Source: DATKYQ01 sp964640665
Lineage (GTDB): Bacteria > Myxococcota > B64-G9
DNA: 64,000 nucleotides
NCBI GenBank assembly: GCA_964640665.1
Contig: CAZXHT010000005.1
Span: forward strand, 1 to 64,000
Direction of reading: 5' to 3'
Shown: piece by piece, positions 28,101 to 37,576 of the stretch
How the letters are laid out: every line of letters begins with the position of its first letter
Position numbering within the stretch: position 1 is the first letter of the stretch
Made by a program: the position numbers and the translations under genes
The notes under the pieces: generated by a model
Database searches by the model: none
Told to the model about the DNA's origin: nothing
What the model saw: the letters and a program-made list of their open reading frames with translations, nothing else

Positions 28101-29477
28101 CTACTCCATAACTTGTTCAGCGCCGAACAGATTGGCGGGTCGCCGCTTTGATCTCATCCGCAGAACCCACAGGCAGCAGCTTACCCGTTTTCCACGGGCC
28201 GCGGGCAATAGACTGGCACGCTTCTCCAGTCGGGCTAATGTCTCCTTGGCCTTGCGCAAGTCGCTTTGCAGCTTGACTTCTCCGACCAGCAGCTTCTCTG
28301 TGTTGCCGACCGCGCCGGCCACCAGATTCAGTTCCATGGGTTTTCCGTCAAGGCCGCCTCCCCACCACTTCGAGGCGGGCTTCCAGCGCTGACCCAGAAC
28401 GGGAGCACGCGCCACGGAGCGGCGAACCATTTCTTCCCAACTTGAGGCCAGGTGATGGCTCCAGGCGACCCGTTGTTCATCCCAGACGATCTGCGCCTGG
28501 CCGGCTTCCAGGCGTGCCCGGTGACCCTCGACGAAGCGATACCAGAAGCGCAGGAACGGATCCGCTATCTTGTATAAGCTGCGCTTGGTATCTTTCGTGG
28601 TGCGGCCGAACGGCACCTCCCGCGCAACCAGCCCCATGTCCATGAGAACCCGCAAGGGGCGGGACAGGGACGTGGCCGGCCGCTGCAACCTGCCGGCGAT
28701 CTCGCTCATGCGCCTGCAGCCCTTGCCTATCAGGGCCAGGATCGATGCGGCTTGCCGGGTGTCGCGCAAGTCGTCGCGCAAAAGACGCTCTGGTTCCCGG
28801 TGGAGCACGCCTAAAGGGCTCAGCACCAGGTCCACGACCGCCCGTTCCAGGCTACCCCGCTCCGCCGCCAGTTCCCAGTAGCGCGGAACTCCGCCCCAGA
28901 CCGCGTAGTGCCGCACAGCTTGTTCGGCGTTGGCTGGCTTCAAAGCGGGCATGATCCAACCCGGCTCGAGCGGCTCGATCTTGAGTATTTCGTCCGCCCG
29001 GCCATACAGGGGGGCGCTCGGCTCCAGCAAGGCACCCTGCATCATGCGCTGGGATGAGCCGAGCACTATGACGTTCAGGTTCCCTTCGGCGAGCCGGTCT
29101 ATGAACTTCTGTAGCAAGCTGGGCAGGGCGGGAGAGGCGGCAACCATGGATGGAAACTCGTCCAGAACCAGCGTCGCCCCGGAGGGGGCGTCTTTTTCGA
29201 AGCGCTCGAACAGTTCCGCCCAGCCGGGATATTCCACCCGAGCGAAACCGGGTATCAGGCGCGAGATTTCCCGGGCGGCGTCCCGCAATTGCAGGGCCTG
29301 CTCGCGGTCGTCTCCCGTGTAATAGGCCGCAAGACGTCTAGCGAGCGCCTCCCGCACCAGCCGCGACTTGCCGCACCTGCGGCGGCCGTACAAACAGATA
29401 AAAGACGATCCCCGCTTCTTCAGTTGGCGGGAAATGCGCCCAAGTTCTTCCGCACGATTCAGAAAAGGCAGAATCAT
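28101..29477 (-). CDS. AAA ATPase with DUF234-type C-terminal domain
   Basis: A 458-residue ATPase of the archaeal-type AAA/DUF234 group. The Walker A motif is GRRRCGKSRL (about 31-40), Walker B is TLVLDEFPSM, and a sensor Ser/Gln follows in VIVLGSSQRMM. A winged-helix segment comes next (KGCRRMSEIAGRLQRPATSL, then RPLRVLMDMGLV). The C-terminal domain begins around DPFLRFWYRF and has a nuclease-like EVK (VGEVKL). Family members often sit in mobile or defence contexts and their role is poorly defined. The AT-rich upstream region has a 9-bp inverted repeat, and the ATG has no Shine-Dalgarno sequence. Confidence 0.85.
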   Translation of the reverse strand: MILPFLNRAEELGRISRQLKKRGSSFICLYGRRRCGKSRLVREALARRLAAYYTGDDREQALQLRDAAREISRLIPGFARVEYPGWAELFERFEKDAPSGATLVLDEFPSMVAASPALPSLLQKFIDRLAEGNLNVIVLGSSQRMMQGALLEPSAPLYGRADEILKIEPLEPGWIMPALKPANAEQAVRHYAVWGGVPRYWELAAERGSLERAVVDLVLSPLGVLHREPERLLRDDLRDTRQAASILALIGKGCRRMSEIAGRLQRPATSLSRPLRVLMDMGLVAREVPFGRTTKDTKRSLYKIADPFLRFWYRFVEGHRARLEAGQAQIVWDEQRVAWSHHLASSWEEMVRRSVARAPVLGQRWKPASKWWGGGLDGKPMELNLVAGAVGNTEKLLVGEVKLQSDLRKAKETLARLEKRASLLPAARGKRVSCCLWVLRMRSKRRPANLFGAEQVME

Positions 29478-29479
29478 AT

Positions 29480-29520
29480 ATATTATGTAACAGATATATT
29501 ATTTTGCTGCAACATAATAT
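29480..29520 (-). promoter_or_regulatory. AT-rich promoter region with 9-bp inverted repeat
   Basis: The arms atattatgt (29480-29488) and acataatat (29512-29520) are perfect inverted repeats with a 23-bp spacer, directly upstream of the ATPase gene. Read on the minus strand, TTGCAG and TACATA are about 17 bases apart within it, so the repeat may be an operator over the promoter. The base composition is far lower in GC than the neighbours. Confidence 0.5.
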
Positions 29521-29557
29521 TTCCAGGGGAGAAGCGCTGATCTTGGAAGCAAGGACG

Positions 29558-32500
29558 CTACCACGTTCCGGTCAGCACGAATCCCGCCCAGTAGGCCGGG
29601 TGGGGAAAGTAGCGGCGGACCGTTTGCTGGGCGTGGTAGAGGGCTTCCAGTAGGGGTTTGGTCCTGAAATTGCGGTAGAAGCGTTTCATCAATACGGCAC
29701 TGGCCACGTCGGAGACTCTCCATAGCGAGGCCAGAACGTTCCCCGCCCCGGCGGCCAGGAATGAACGGGCAAACCCTACTATCTCGTCCCCGGCGCCTAT
29801 CTTGCCGAGCGCCGTCCGGCAGGCCGAGAGCGTTACCAACCTGGCGGACAACGACATCGACAGCACCTCACGAGCCGTCAGGCGGCCATCCCGGCCCTGG
29901 CCGGGCGCCAACAACAGCGCGCTGGCCAACGGGTTGGCCGGATCGTAATCGCCGTGACAAGCCAGGTGGACTATCTCGCTCGCGGGCGCTTTGCTGCGCA
30001 ACTCGGCCTCGGTCGCGGCCGGGCCGACGTATGCCCGGCCGCCCGACTGCTCGAAGCTCACCGCCCGGGCTTCCTTGGCGGCGAAAGGTATATCGACCGC
30101 CATACCCCCTAATGCCGGATCTCCGAAAGCAATCAGCGCTCCCGCGGGGCCCATCCTGTTCATCGCGCGCCGCAGGACGAGTTTCAAGACGCTCGCGGAC
30201 GGGCTTTCGAAAATTCGCACTCGATCGGCCCAGTAGCTCTTTGGGTCGGGTTTCAGTGCCGCGAAGGGCAGGTAGTGCAGCGAGTCGTGCGGCAAGATGC
30301 CGACCACGCGGATCCCCTGAAGCTCGCTATCCACGGGCCGCACAAGCAGATCGTAGAGATCGGCAAGTTTTTCGTCAACCGGCGAGAAGCCCTCCATCAG
30401 GCGGCGCAGCCCCGTGACCCGCTGCGAAAGGAGCGCCTTGGAAATGTCAATCCGCTTGGCGATGATTCGATCCGATCGCAGCAACCACACCAGCGTGTCC
30501 TCTTCGGTCACGTAGTATGAGAGCAAGGCCACGTCGGCCGGCAGCATGGCGCGTATCTCGTCCGTGCCCGCCGGCTCGACACGCACGAAATCGATCAGCC
30601 CGGGATCATGGCTCCGCAGGCTGGAAAGCGCTTCTCCGTAGGCACGGCGAGCCTTTACGAGATCATCCAGCGCCCCTGCCTTCTGATCGCCTTTCAACCG
30701 GCGTACATCCTCGTCCAGGCGGGCGAGCCGCTCCTTGCGTTTTCTTACCTCGGCCAGCAGTTCGCGCGCCGCCGGCCCGCCGACGGCAATGCGCCTGTTC
30801 GACAACAGGTCTAGAAATCCCCGGGCACGCGAGCGCTCCGAGTAGGCAAAAGCCTCCCCGACCTCGCCCCTGGCAAGCAGCAGGTGGATCATGTCGCCGT
30901 AGAGTGCATATTTGTCGTCGAGAAAACCGCTTCGCATGCGCTCTATTTTCAAACTGGCGCGCATCTTCTCGACCAGCTCGATGGACTCGGCGAAATGAAG
31001 CCGGGCCCGGTCGAGATCCCCCCGGCGGCGGGCTATCTCTCCCATGGTTCGCAAAGCCCGCCAGACGACTTCCTTGAGTCCCAGACCGGCCGCCAGATCG
31101 TGGGCGGCCCTGGCATGCGCGAGGGCCGGCGCGAGCTTTTCCTCGAGAACCTCGAGGCGCGCGAGGCCATACAGGATCTTTACCTCGTTGAACCTGTCGC
31201 CGATGGTGCGTGTCAGCTCGAGCGCCCGCGCCAGGTGCTCACCGGCCTGATCGAGACGCCCCAGCATCTGCTCGACGATCCCGATGTTCCGAAAATCGTA
31301 GGCCAGTCCCAGAGAACTTTTCAGGCGCTTGTCGATTGCCTGGGCCTCCCGGAACAAAGACAGCGCCCTGTCAAGCTTGCCCTTCTCGCGGAAGACGATA
31401 CCCAGGTTGTTGAGTTGAACGGCTTCTTCATCACGCAATTCCGCGCGCCGGGCCCTCTCGAGCGCATCTCCAAGCTTCTTGGCTGCGCCGTCCAGGTCGC
31501 CCATGCCAAGGGCGATCAACCCGCCCAGTGAACGCGCCATGATGCCCAGTCGCACGTCGCTCCCGGCCTCCGACAGGCTCAGCGCCTGCCGCTGGGCCTC
31601 GGTGGCGCGGCGGTACTCGCCCAGGTACCACAACCCCTTGGCCCGTTCCAGAACGGCTTCCGCCAACCCGTGGTCGTCCGCCAGGATGCGGTAGGCGTCC
31701 CCGGCGGAGCGGGCCAATCCAAGCGCCTCCTCGTAGGCGCCCGCCGCCAGTTCGGTGCGCGCGAGATCAAGAAGCACAGCAGCCGCGAGTTTCTTGCGGC
31801 CGGCCTTTTCTGCCAAGTCGCGCGCACGCTCGAACCATTCCCTGGCCGTTGCCGCCATATTGAGCCGCTTGAGATAGGTGCTGCCGACCAGGCGAGTCAT
31901 GCGCAAGACCTGCAGATCGTCTCCGAGGGTTTTGAATCTTTCCAGTGCGTCCCTGGCCGCCGCCAGCGCTTTTTCGTAACCGGCCGATGCCTCCAACGCC
32001 AGCGCCAGCGTGGCCGTCGCCCGCGCGGCCTCGGCCTTCGATTTAGCCGCATCGAAATCGGCCACCGCCTTGCCCAGCCATCCAACCGCCTTTTCGTGGC
32101 GGCCGGCACGCGACTCGAGAACCCCCATGAACTGCTCGGCGCGAGCGACGAGCAACCTGTTGCCCGAAGACCGCGCCTGCGCAAGAATATCGCGCTCGTG
32201 CTCGATGGCCAGGTCGTAGCGGGAGAGATTGGAAGCGCTGGTAACGATGCCCTTGTTGACAACCGGTAAAAGTTCCGTCCGCTTGAGGTATTTTGCAAGC
32301 GTGCGAACCTCGAGAAAAGCGGATAGCGCCCGGGCCCATTCTTTGCGCCGGTAGGCATCCATGGCCGCTTGTACCGAACCGGCCAGCGCCGACTCGGCAT
32401 ATTGCTTGCGTTTGCCTGCCTCCAGCCCCGGGTCACCCCTCAGTTGTAACCCGGCCAGATCGCGCCAGGCCGTATCTCGCCCGTCGACCTCACGCAGGGC

Positions 32501-35500
32501 ACGCGCCAGGGCGCGCGCCGGACCGTGGTCCACCAGGCTACTCAGCATGCGTTTCAGCACTGCCGCCGGCAGACCTCCCCTGTCCGCGCCGGGGTCGATC
32601 AAAACGGATGGAACCCGGGCTCCGAGCATGGCCTGTTCGAGCCCCGCCGCGAACAACCCGGCTCCGAGATCCAGTCCCGGCCCGGCCATGACCCACAGCC
32701 CCGTCCTGGTCTGCCGCGAAGCCAGCCGGCCAAGGCTGACACCTCCCAGCGAGCCGATCTTCGCGTCAGGCGCCAAGCTCGACAAGAGCGGCCGCCGCGG
32801 GGAGACCGTTACCGGAACCGACCAGACGACAAGACCGCAATCGCCCGCTGAGCCTACGGCTTTGCCGGCTCGAGCTTCGAACTTCAGTGATCCAAATATT
32901 TTTTCAATTTGTTTGCCGATCTCTCCGCCGGCCCGGCCCGTATGGCCTATCCACACGGCGCTCCGGAAATTCAGGTTGCGCCGCGATCGCAGCACGGGCA
33001 AGCTGGACGCCATGTACAGGTGAGAGACCGGAAGGTCGGCTGCCAATGCCTTGCCCGAGTAGATCAACCATTCGAACGGCAGGTGCAGGTCGTCGCTCAC
33101 GACAATCAGGCATTCGATCCGGGCAAGCCGCTCGGCAAGCGGTTCAATGATCCATTTCGACAGACGCGCGCGGGCCTCGGCAGCTTTTGTCGAATCGGAA
33201 CCCTCGATGGCCGCCACCTGCCTTAGCAACTCGGCACGACCTTGCGGAAGCCTTACGAGTGTCACTCCCTGTCTGTCAATCCAAAACAGCAGCAGGCGCC
33301 CTGGAAGAGCGAAACTCTCGACGATCGCCTCGCCAGGCTCCAGAATCGCCGAAAGTTTCTCGGGTGCAATGACCTTGGCGGCAAACAACGCCCTTAGCGC
33401 CTCGCTCGGCTTGCCCCCAGAATCTCGAAAACGCACTAAAGAGTCGAGAGCTTGCCGGGCTTCGCGCTTCTTCGCCTGACCATCTTCCTCTAAGCCGGTC
33501 GGGGTAAGTTCGGCCAAGACTTTTTCGAGGGCGTCTGTTCGCTCCTTCAGGCCTGTCAGAAAATCACGGTCTTCCTTTTCATCCGGCACGAGGTCTTCTG
33601 CGCGCACGCCGGCCAGGCGTCGCCGGGCCAGGAGACGCTCGACCAGTACCAGCGCCTCTCCCGCGGAGTTCCGATCGGCCGCCTGTGAGATCAGGCGGCC
33701 AAAGAGAATTTCCCGATCTCCGGCCGCCATGACGTCCACGTCCGTTCCGACGATGGAAGGAGGCAGGCGCAACAAGGATTCAAGGCGTCGACCGGGATCT
33801 GAACCGGTCGCTTCTATTCTCCATCCGATCCCAAGCAAAGCCAGGTCGGCCACTTGCTTGACAACGGTTTTCCTCATTTTTTCGGCTTCGTCCGCCTTTC
33901 CCTGGCGATCAAGAACCTGCGCCAGGTTCCAACCTGCAACGGCCCCGAGCCGCGCTCCGGCGCGACCAGGCACCCGAGCCGCCTCCTCGCGAGCCTTGCC
34001 GAAGGCATCGGCCGAATGGCGCAAGGCCGTGACGGCACTGGAAAGCTCGTCCAGCGCCTTTAGGTATCTGTCCCTGAAAGGCACGGGCAGCATCTCCCCG
34101 GCAGGCGCACTTCTATCGGCCACGGCCGCCCAGGCGGCCCCCAGGGCATTTTGCAGGCGCACGCCAAGGTCGGTTCGTGTTTCCCCTGTTTGGGCGGCTA
34201 TCAGGGCTTGTCGCAACTGGTCGACAAGTTCCCTGGGATCCGCGGTGATCATACCGGCCAGCAGGAGATCTAGCCGGTTGACGTTGTTGAGCGCCTGTCC
34301 GTGCGAATTGGAGATACCCTGCGCCTGCCGCGCGGCTTTTTCAAAAAGAGCGGCCGCGCGACCCGGCTGACCCAGGTCGGCGAACAACGAGCCGAGTTGA
34401 TTGGTCGCCAGTGACAGGTCCAACAGGAGATCAAGATCTTTCTTACGTGCTACTCGCCCTTGAAGCAGTGTCACCTTTTTCTGCAGCGTGGCCCGCGCCC
34501 GCTTCATGTCACCCGATTGGCGATAGATACGCCCCAGGAAGGTATGCACGAAATTCAGTTCAGCGGCGCGGTCGAAACCCTGGGCCGCTCTGGAGGCGGA
34601 GCCTGCCAGGCTGACTGATACACTGCTGCCACCCTGCTCGTCCCTGCTCGCGAACTTCGCAAGCAGCTTCTCCGCCAGGACAAACTCCCGGGCAGCCGCC
34701 TTCTTCTTGCCACCCATGTAGAGGTTATAGGCCACGTTGCGCCTGCAAGATGCCAGTCGCCTGTTGTCCTTGCCCAGTGCGTAAAGGCCGCAAGCGCGGC
34801 GAAAAGTCTCGGCGGCCAGGTCAAACTTGCTTGCCAGTTGGTAGGCGGCCGCCTGTCCGGCCACCAACCATGGCAGGCGTTTTTTCCTGCCAAGCTTGCC
34901 GGCCAATTCGGCCGCCTGCGAGAATGAATCTGCGGCTTGATCCAGGTGATCGGAGAGAAACGCGGAACGCGCGTATTGCTCGAGAAAAACCAGCCGCCGT
35001 TGCTTGTTGATGAAAGAAATGTTTTTTTCCACTCGCCGGCTGTAGAAAGTATGGGCTTGGCGCTGGTTACCCAGCGCGAAATGAACATTTCCGAGGTTGA
35101 GCAACAGGTCGGCTTCGGCTCGGGGATTGACCTTGACATCCATCAGGCTCAACGCGGCCTGGTAATCGTCGGCCGCACGGTGAAGCCATTCTTCGTCCGC
35201 GTTTAGCCTTGCGAGTTGCTCGTCGATCCAGCCCAGCGTCTGATGGGCAAATGGCGCCTGTGAATTGAGCAAAAGCGAACTATCGATGAAATCGCGGGCC
35301 CGGGAAAAGTTCTTGGGCGGATTGAAATATGTCAGCGCCAATCCGTACAGATACAGTGTAAGTGCATCATCCGGGCGCCTATCGAGCATGGCCTGGTAGT
35401 TGTCCATAACCTCAGCGGCCCGGCCGAGCTTGGCCATCAAAGCCATCAGCCGCCGGTGAGCCACGATATCGTCCGGCTGCTGGTTTATCAGTTTGCGGTA

Positions 35501-37576
35501 AACCTTGACGGCCATGCCGATCTCGCCTTTCTGCACGAGATCGCGCGCGTGCCTGCCCGCCAGGCTCTTGATCCGACGCCTGGCCATGACACGCACCCTG
35601 GGGAGAAACGGGAAACGCTCGAAAAGCTCGTTGGCATCGTCCAGCGCCTCGGCCAAATCGCCTCTGGACTCCGCCATCCTGGAAAGGCTCAAAAGAGCCC
35701 GTGTGGCGATTTGCGGCGCACTGCCGTTAAGCTTCACGGCCAGGCGATACGAGTTGCGCGCCAGTTTCATCTCTTTCGCCTCGAGGTGCAGGTCGGCGAT
35801 TTCCAGTCGCGCCAAGGCCGGCAAGACAGGCAGTTGCGGCCAGGCGGCAACGATGCTCTCCAGGCGTTCGATGGGATCCTCGGCTATCAACCCCGCCAGG
35901 TGACCTCCGCGCATAAGGGCAATGACGCGCCTGGCTGCGTACAGTTGCACGCCGCGCGAGATGGCGCGCATTTTAAGAACCTGTAAAAAACTCCGCAGGG
36001 CGTCATCGGCGGCCCCCAGGGTCGCAAGCACTTCACCGGTAAGTCCGTGGGCCCGGGCAACCAGGTTCTTCTGCTGTGAGGCAAGCGATACCCGTAGCGC
36101 ATCAAGCGCATCCGAGAATCTTCCCACCCGGCGCAGGATGTCGGCGCGCACCAAGCCGCTGGGCTCAGGATCGGCCCCGGTCTTGGCCAGGCTGGCTAAC
36201 AGGCTGGCAGCCAGCGGACGGTTCTCCTCCTGCCGGGAAGGGCTCATGCCCAACGGGAGCCTTTCTTCCATACTGGCCGCAATGTGTCCCAGGAGAGCTT
36301 GCCCGCGAATATCGTCGCGCCGCGCCTCCCGTGCCAGGCCGGCATAGGTCTCGGCCGCCTGCGCATACCTGCCCCAGCCGAGAAGAGTGGCGGCCTCCTC
36401 GAGCACGCAGCGCCGGGAGTCGCTCGTCTCAGGATTTCTCGCAGCCGCCCGCCGCAGAACGAACAAGCGCCTGAGTTCCGAGTCGAACTCCCCGGCCGTC
36501 TCGATGGCCGCGTTGCAACTCGACGGCCGCGCCGTGCCGGCCAGAGGCACCGACCAGATATCGAGATCCGCATCGTTCCTGGATGCGTAGTAGACCCTGT
36601 CCCCGTAAACCGCGGGCATGATGTCGGCCGAGGTGCCCGGGGTAAGGGGCTGCGGTTCCCCTACCCGCGGCGAGGCGCTCTCGAAGTTGTCGAAGCGCAC
36701 CTTCCAGATTGACGGGCGGTCGTCGACATCGATCTTGCCGTCCGCGTTGGTGTCATCCGCGAAACGCGATAAGACCACCCAGCTGTGCCCCTGCCGGGCG
36801 GCCCAGGCGGCGAAGCCCTCCGGCCTGCGGCAGCCGGTCAGTGGCACTTCTCTCCCGTCTGAGAACCTGTGCAGCCAGATGCAGGCACGGGTCGTCGGCC
36901 CGCTCCTGTCCAGGGAGGTGAAAGCCAGAAAGCGACCGTCCGCTGAAGGAGCCGGATCGAACCCCGGACGCGTGCAAAGGCGCACGATATCCCCGCCGGC
37001 CAGATCGAGCGCGAAGATTGCCTCGCCGCCGTCTTTCAGCATCCGAGTGTGCGCCAATCGGCCGGCGGACAGGAAAACCGGCTGCCGTTCGGCATAGTTC
37101 CCGCCCGTCAGGCGCCTGGCTCCGGATCCGTCGAGCCGCATGATGAAAATGTCGCCCTTGGCGTCCAGGCGACGGGAAGCGAAGGCGATCGACTTTCCAT
37201 CGGGCGAGACGGCCGGGTCGAAGTCGTCCGCCGAGTGGTTTGTCAGCCGGCGCGGAAGCCCCCCACCCGCCGGACGAATCCAGATGTCCCGGTTGCCGCC
37301 CTGGTTGGACACGTAGACGAGGTCGCCCCGCGGAGTCGGCCGGGGAGACAACTCGTCGGCCAGGTGGGTCGTAACCTGCCGCGCCCCGGATGCACTGCCC
37401 GCGCCGGCCTCCCATACCGCCGCCGGCGAGCGCCCGGATGGAGGCGAACCCAAGCTCGCACAGCCACCCGCCAGCGATACGAACAATATGCAAACAGACA
37501 CACACAGGCGCGCGCAGCACGACTCGCTGCGCGTCGAGCCGGTGCACGGGGCAACCACCACAGCCGGGTCAGACAT
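29558..37576 (-). CDS. Giant lipoprotein: TolB-like propeller, TPRs, dead CHAT, TPRs, active CHAT
   Basis: A 2672-residue protein. The start at 37576 overlaps the chemoreceptor stop by 8 bp (ATGTCTGA), indicating coupling. The signal peptide ends in the lipobox SLAGGC (Cys 39). Residues about 65-370 are PD40/TolB propeller repeats (DIWIRPAGGGLPRRLT, DFDPAVSPDGKSIAFAS). Many TPRs follow (about 440-1250). A CHAT-like domain at about 1400-1715 has lost its His and Cys (the corresponding segments read VVWSVPVTVSP and LWVMAGPGLDLG). More TPRs (about 1720-2250) lead to a complete C-terminal CHAT domain with His 2541 in VHLACHGDYD and Cys 2586 in LSACRTALG. CHAT domains are caspase-like cysteine proteases. 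The active site is predicted to lie outside the cytoplasm. Confidence 0.92.
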   Translation of the reverse strand: MSDPAVVVAPCTGSTRSESCCARLCVSVCILFVSLAGGCASLGSPPSGRSPAAVWEAGAGSASGARQVTTHLADELSPRPTPRGDLVYVSNQGGNRDIWIRPAGGGLPRRLTNHSADDFDPAVSPDGKSIAFASRRLDAKGDIFIMRLDGSGARRLTGGNYAERQPVFLSAGRLAHTRMLKDGGEAIFALDLAGGDIVRLCTRPGFDPAPSADGRFLAFTSLDRSGPTTRACIWLHRFSDGREVPLTGCRRPEGFAAWAARQGHSWVVLSRFADDTNADGKIDVDDRPSIWKVRFDNFESASPRVGEPQPLTPGTSADIMPAVYGDRVYYASRNDADLDIWSVPLAGTARPSSCNAAIETAGEFDSELRRLFVLRRAAARNPETSDSRRCVLEEAATLLGWGRYAQAAETYAGLAREARRDDIRGQALLGHIAASMEERLPLGMSPSRQEENRPLAASLLASLAKTGADPEPSGLVRADILRRVGRFSDALDALRVSLASQQKNLVARAHGLTGEVLATLGAADDALRSFLQVLKMRAISRGVQLYAARRVIALMRGGHLAGLIAEDPIERLESIVAAWPQLPVLPALARLEIADLHLEAKEMKLARNSYRLAVKLNGSAPQIATRALLSLSRMAESRGDLAEALDDANELFERFPFLPRVRVMARRRIKSLAGRHARDLVQKGEIGMAVKVYRKLINQQPDDIVAHRRLMALMAKLGRAAEVMDNYQAMLDRRPDDALTLYLYGLALTYFNPPKNFSRARDFIDSSLLLNSQAPFAHQTLGWIDEQLARLNADEEWLHRAADDYQAALSLMDVKVNPRAEADLLLNLGNVHFALGNQRQAHTFYSRRVEKNISFINKQRRLVFLEQYARSAFLSDHLDQAADSFSQAAELAGKLGRKKRLPWLVAGQAAAYQLASKFDLAAETFRRACGLYALGKDNRRLASCRRNVAYNLYMGGKKKAAAREFVLAEKLLAKFASRDEQGGSSVSVSLAGSASRAAQGFDRAAELNFVHTFLGRIYRQSGDMKRARATLQKKVTLLQGRVARKKDLDLLLDLSLATNQLGSLFADLGQPGRAAALFEKAARQAQGISNSHGQALNNVNRLDLLLAGMITADPRELVDQLRQALIAAQTGETRTDLGVRLQNALGAAWAAVADRSAPAGEMLPVPFRDRYLKALDELSSAVTALRHSADAFGKAREEAARVPGRAGARLGAVAGWNLAQVLDRQGKADEAEKMRKTVVKQVADLALLGIGWRIEATGSDPGRRLESLLRLPPSIVGTDVDVMAAGDREILFGRLISQAADRNSAGEALVLVERLLARRRLAGVRAEDLVPDEKEDRDFLTGLKERTDALEKVLAELTPTGLEEDGQAKKREARQALDSLVRFRDSGGKPSEALRALFAAKVIAPEKLSAILEPGEAIVESFALPGRLLLFWIDRQGVTLVRLPQGRAELLRQVAAIEGSDSTKAAEARARLSKWIIEPLAERLARIECLIVVSDDLHLPFEWLIYSGKALAADLPVSHLYMASSLPVLRSRRNLNFRSAVWIGHTGRAGGEIGKQIEKIFGSLKFEARAGKAVGSAGDCGLVVWSVPVTVSPRRPLLSSLAPDAKIGSLGGVSLGRLASRQTRTGLWVMAGPGLDLGAGLFAAGLEQAMLGARVPSVLIDPGADRGGLPAAVLKRMLSSLVDHGPARALARALREVDGRDTAWRDLAGLQLRGDPGLEAGKRKQYAESALAGSVQAAMDAYRRKEWARALSAFLEVRTLAKYLKRTELLPVVNKGIVTSASNLSRYDLAIEHERDILAQARSSGNRLLVARAEQFMGVLESRAGRHEKAVGWLGKAVADFDAAKSKAEAARATATLALALEASAGYEKALAAARDALERFKTLGDDLQVLRMTRLVGSTYLKRLNMAATAREWFERARDLAEKAGRKKLAAAVLLDLARTELAAGAYEEALGLARSAGDAYRILADDHGLAEAVLERAKGLWYLGEYRRATEAQRQALSLSEAGSDVRLGIMARSLGGLIALGMGDLDGAAKKLGDALERARRAELRDEEAVQLNNLGIVFREKGKLDRALSLFREAQAIDKRLKSSLGLAYDFRNIGIVEQMLGRLDQAGEHLARALELTRTIGDRFNEVKILYGLARLEVLEEKLAPALAHARAAHDLAAGLGLKEVVWRALRTMGEIARRRGDLDRARLHFAESIELVEKMRASLKIERMRSGFLDDKYALYGDMIHLLLARGEVGEAFAYSERSRARGFLDLLSNRRIAVGGPAARELLAEVRKRKERLARLDEDVRRLKGDQKAGALDDLVKARRAYGEALSSLRSHDPGLIDFVRVEPAGTDEIRAMLPADVALLSYYVTEEDTLVWLLRSDRIIAKRIDISKALLSQRVTGLRRLMEGFSPVDEKLADLYDLLVRPVDSELQGIRVVGILPHDSLHYLPFAALKPDPKSYWADRVRIFESPSASVLKLVLRRAMNRMGPAGALIAFGDPALGGMAVDIPFAAKEARAVSFEQSGGRAYVGPAATEAELRSKAPASEIVHLACHGDYDPANPLASALLLAPGQGRDGRLTAREVLSMSLSARLVTLSACRTALGKIGAGDEIVGFARSFLAAGAGNVLASLWRVSDVASAVLMKRFYRNFRTKPLLEALYHAQQTVRRYFPHPAYWAGFVLTGTW

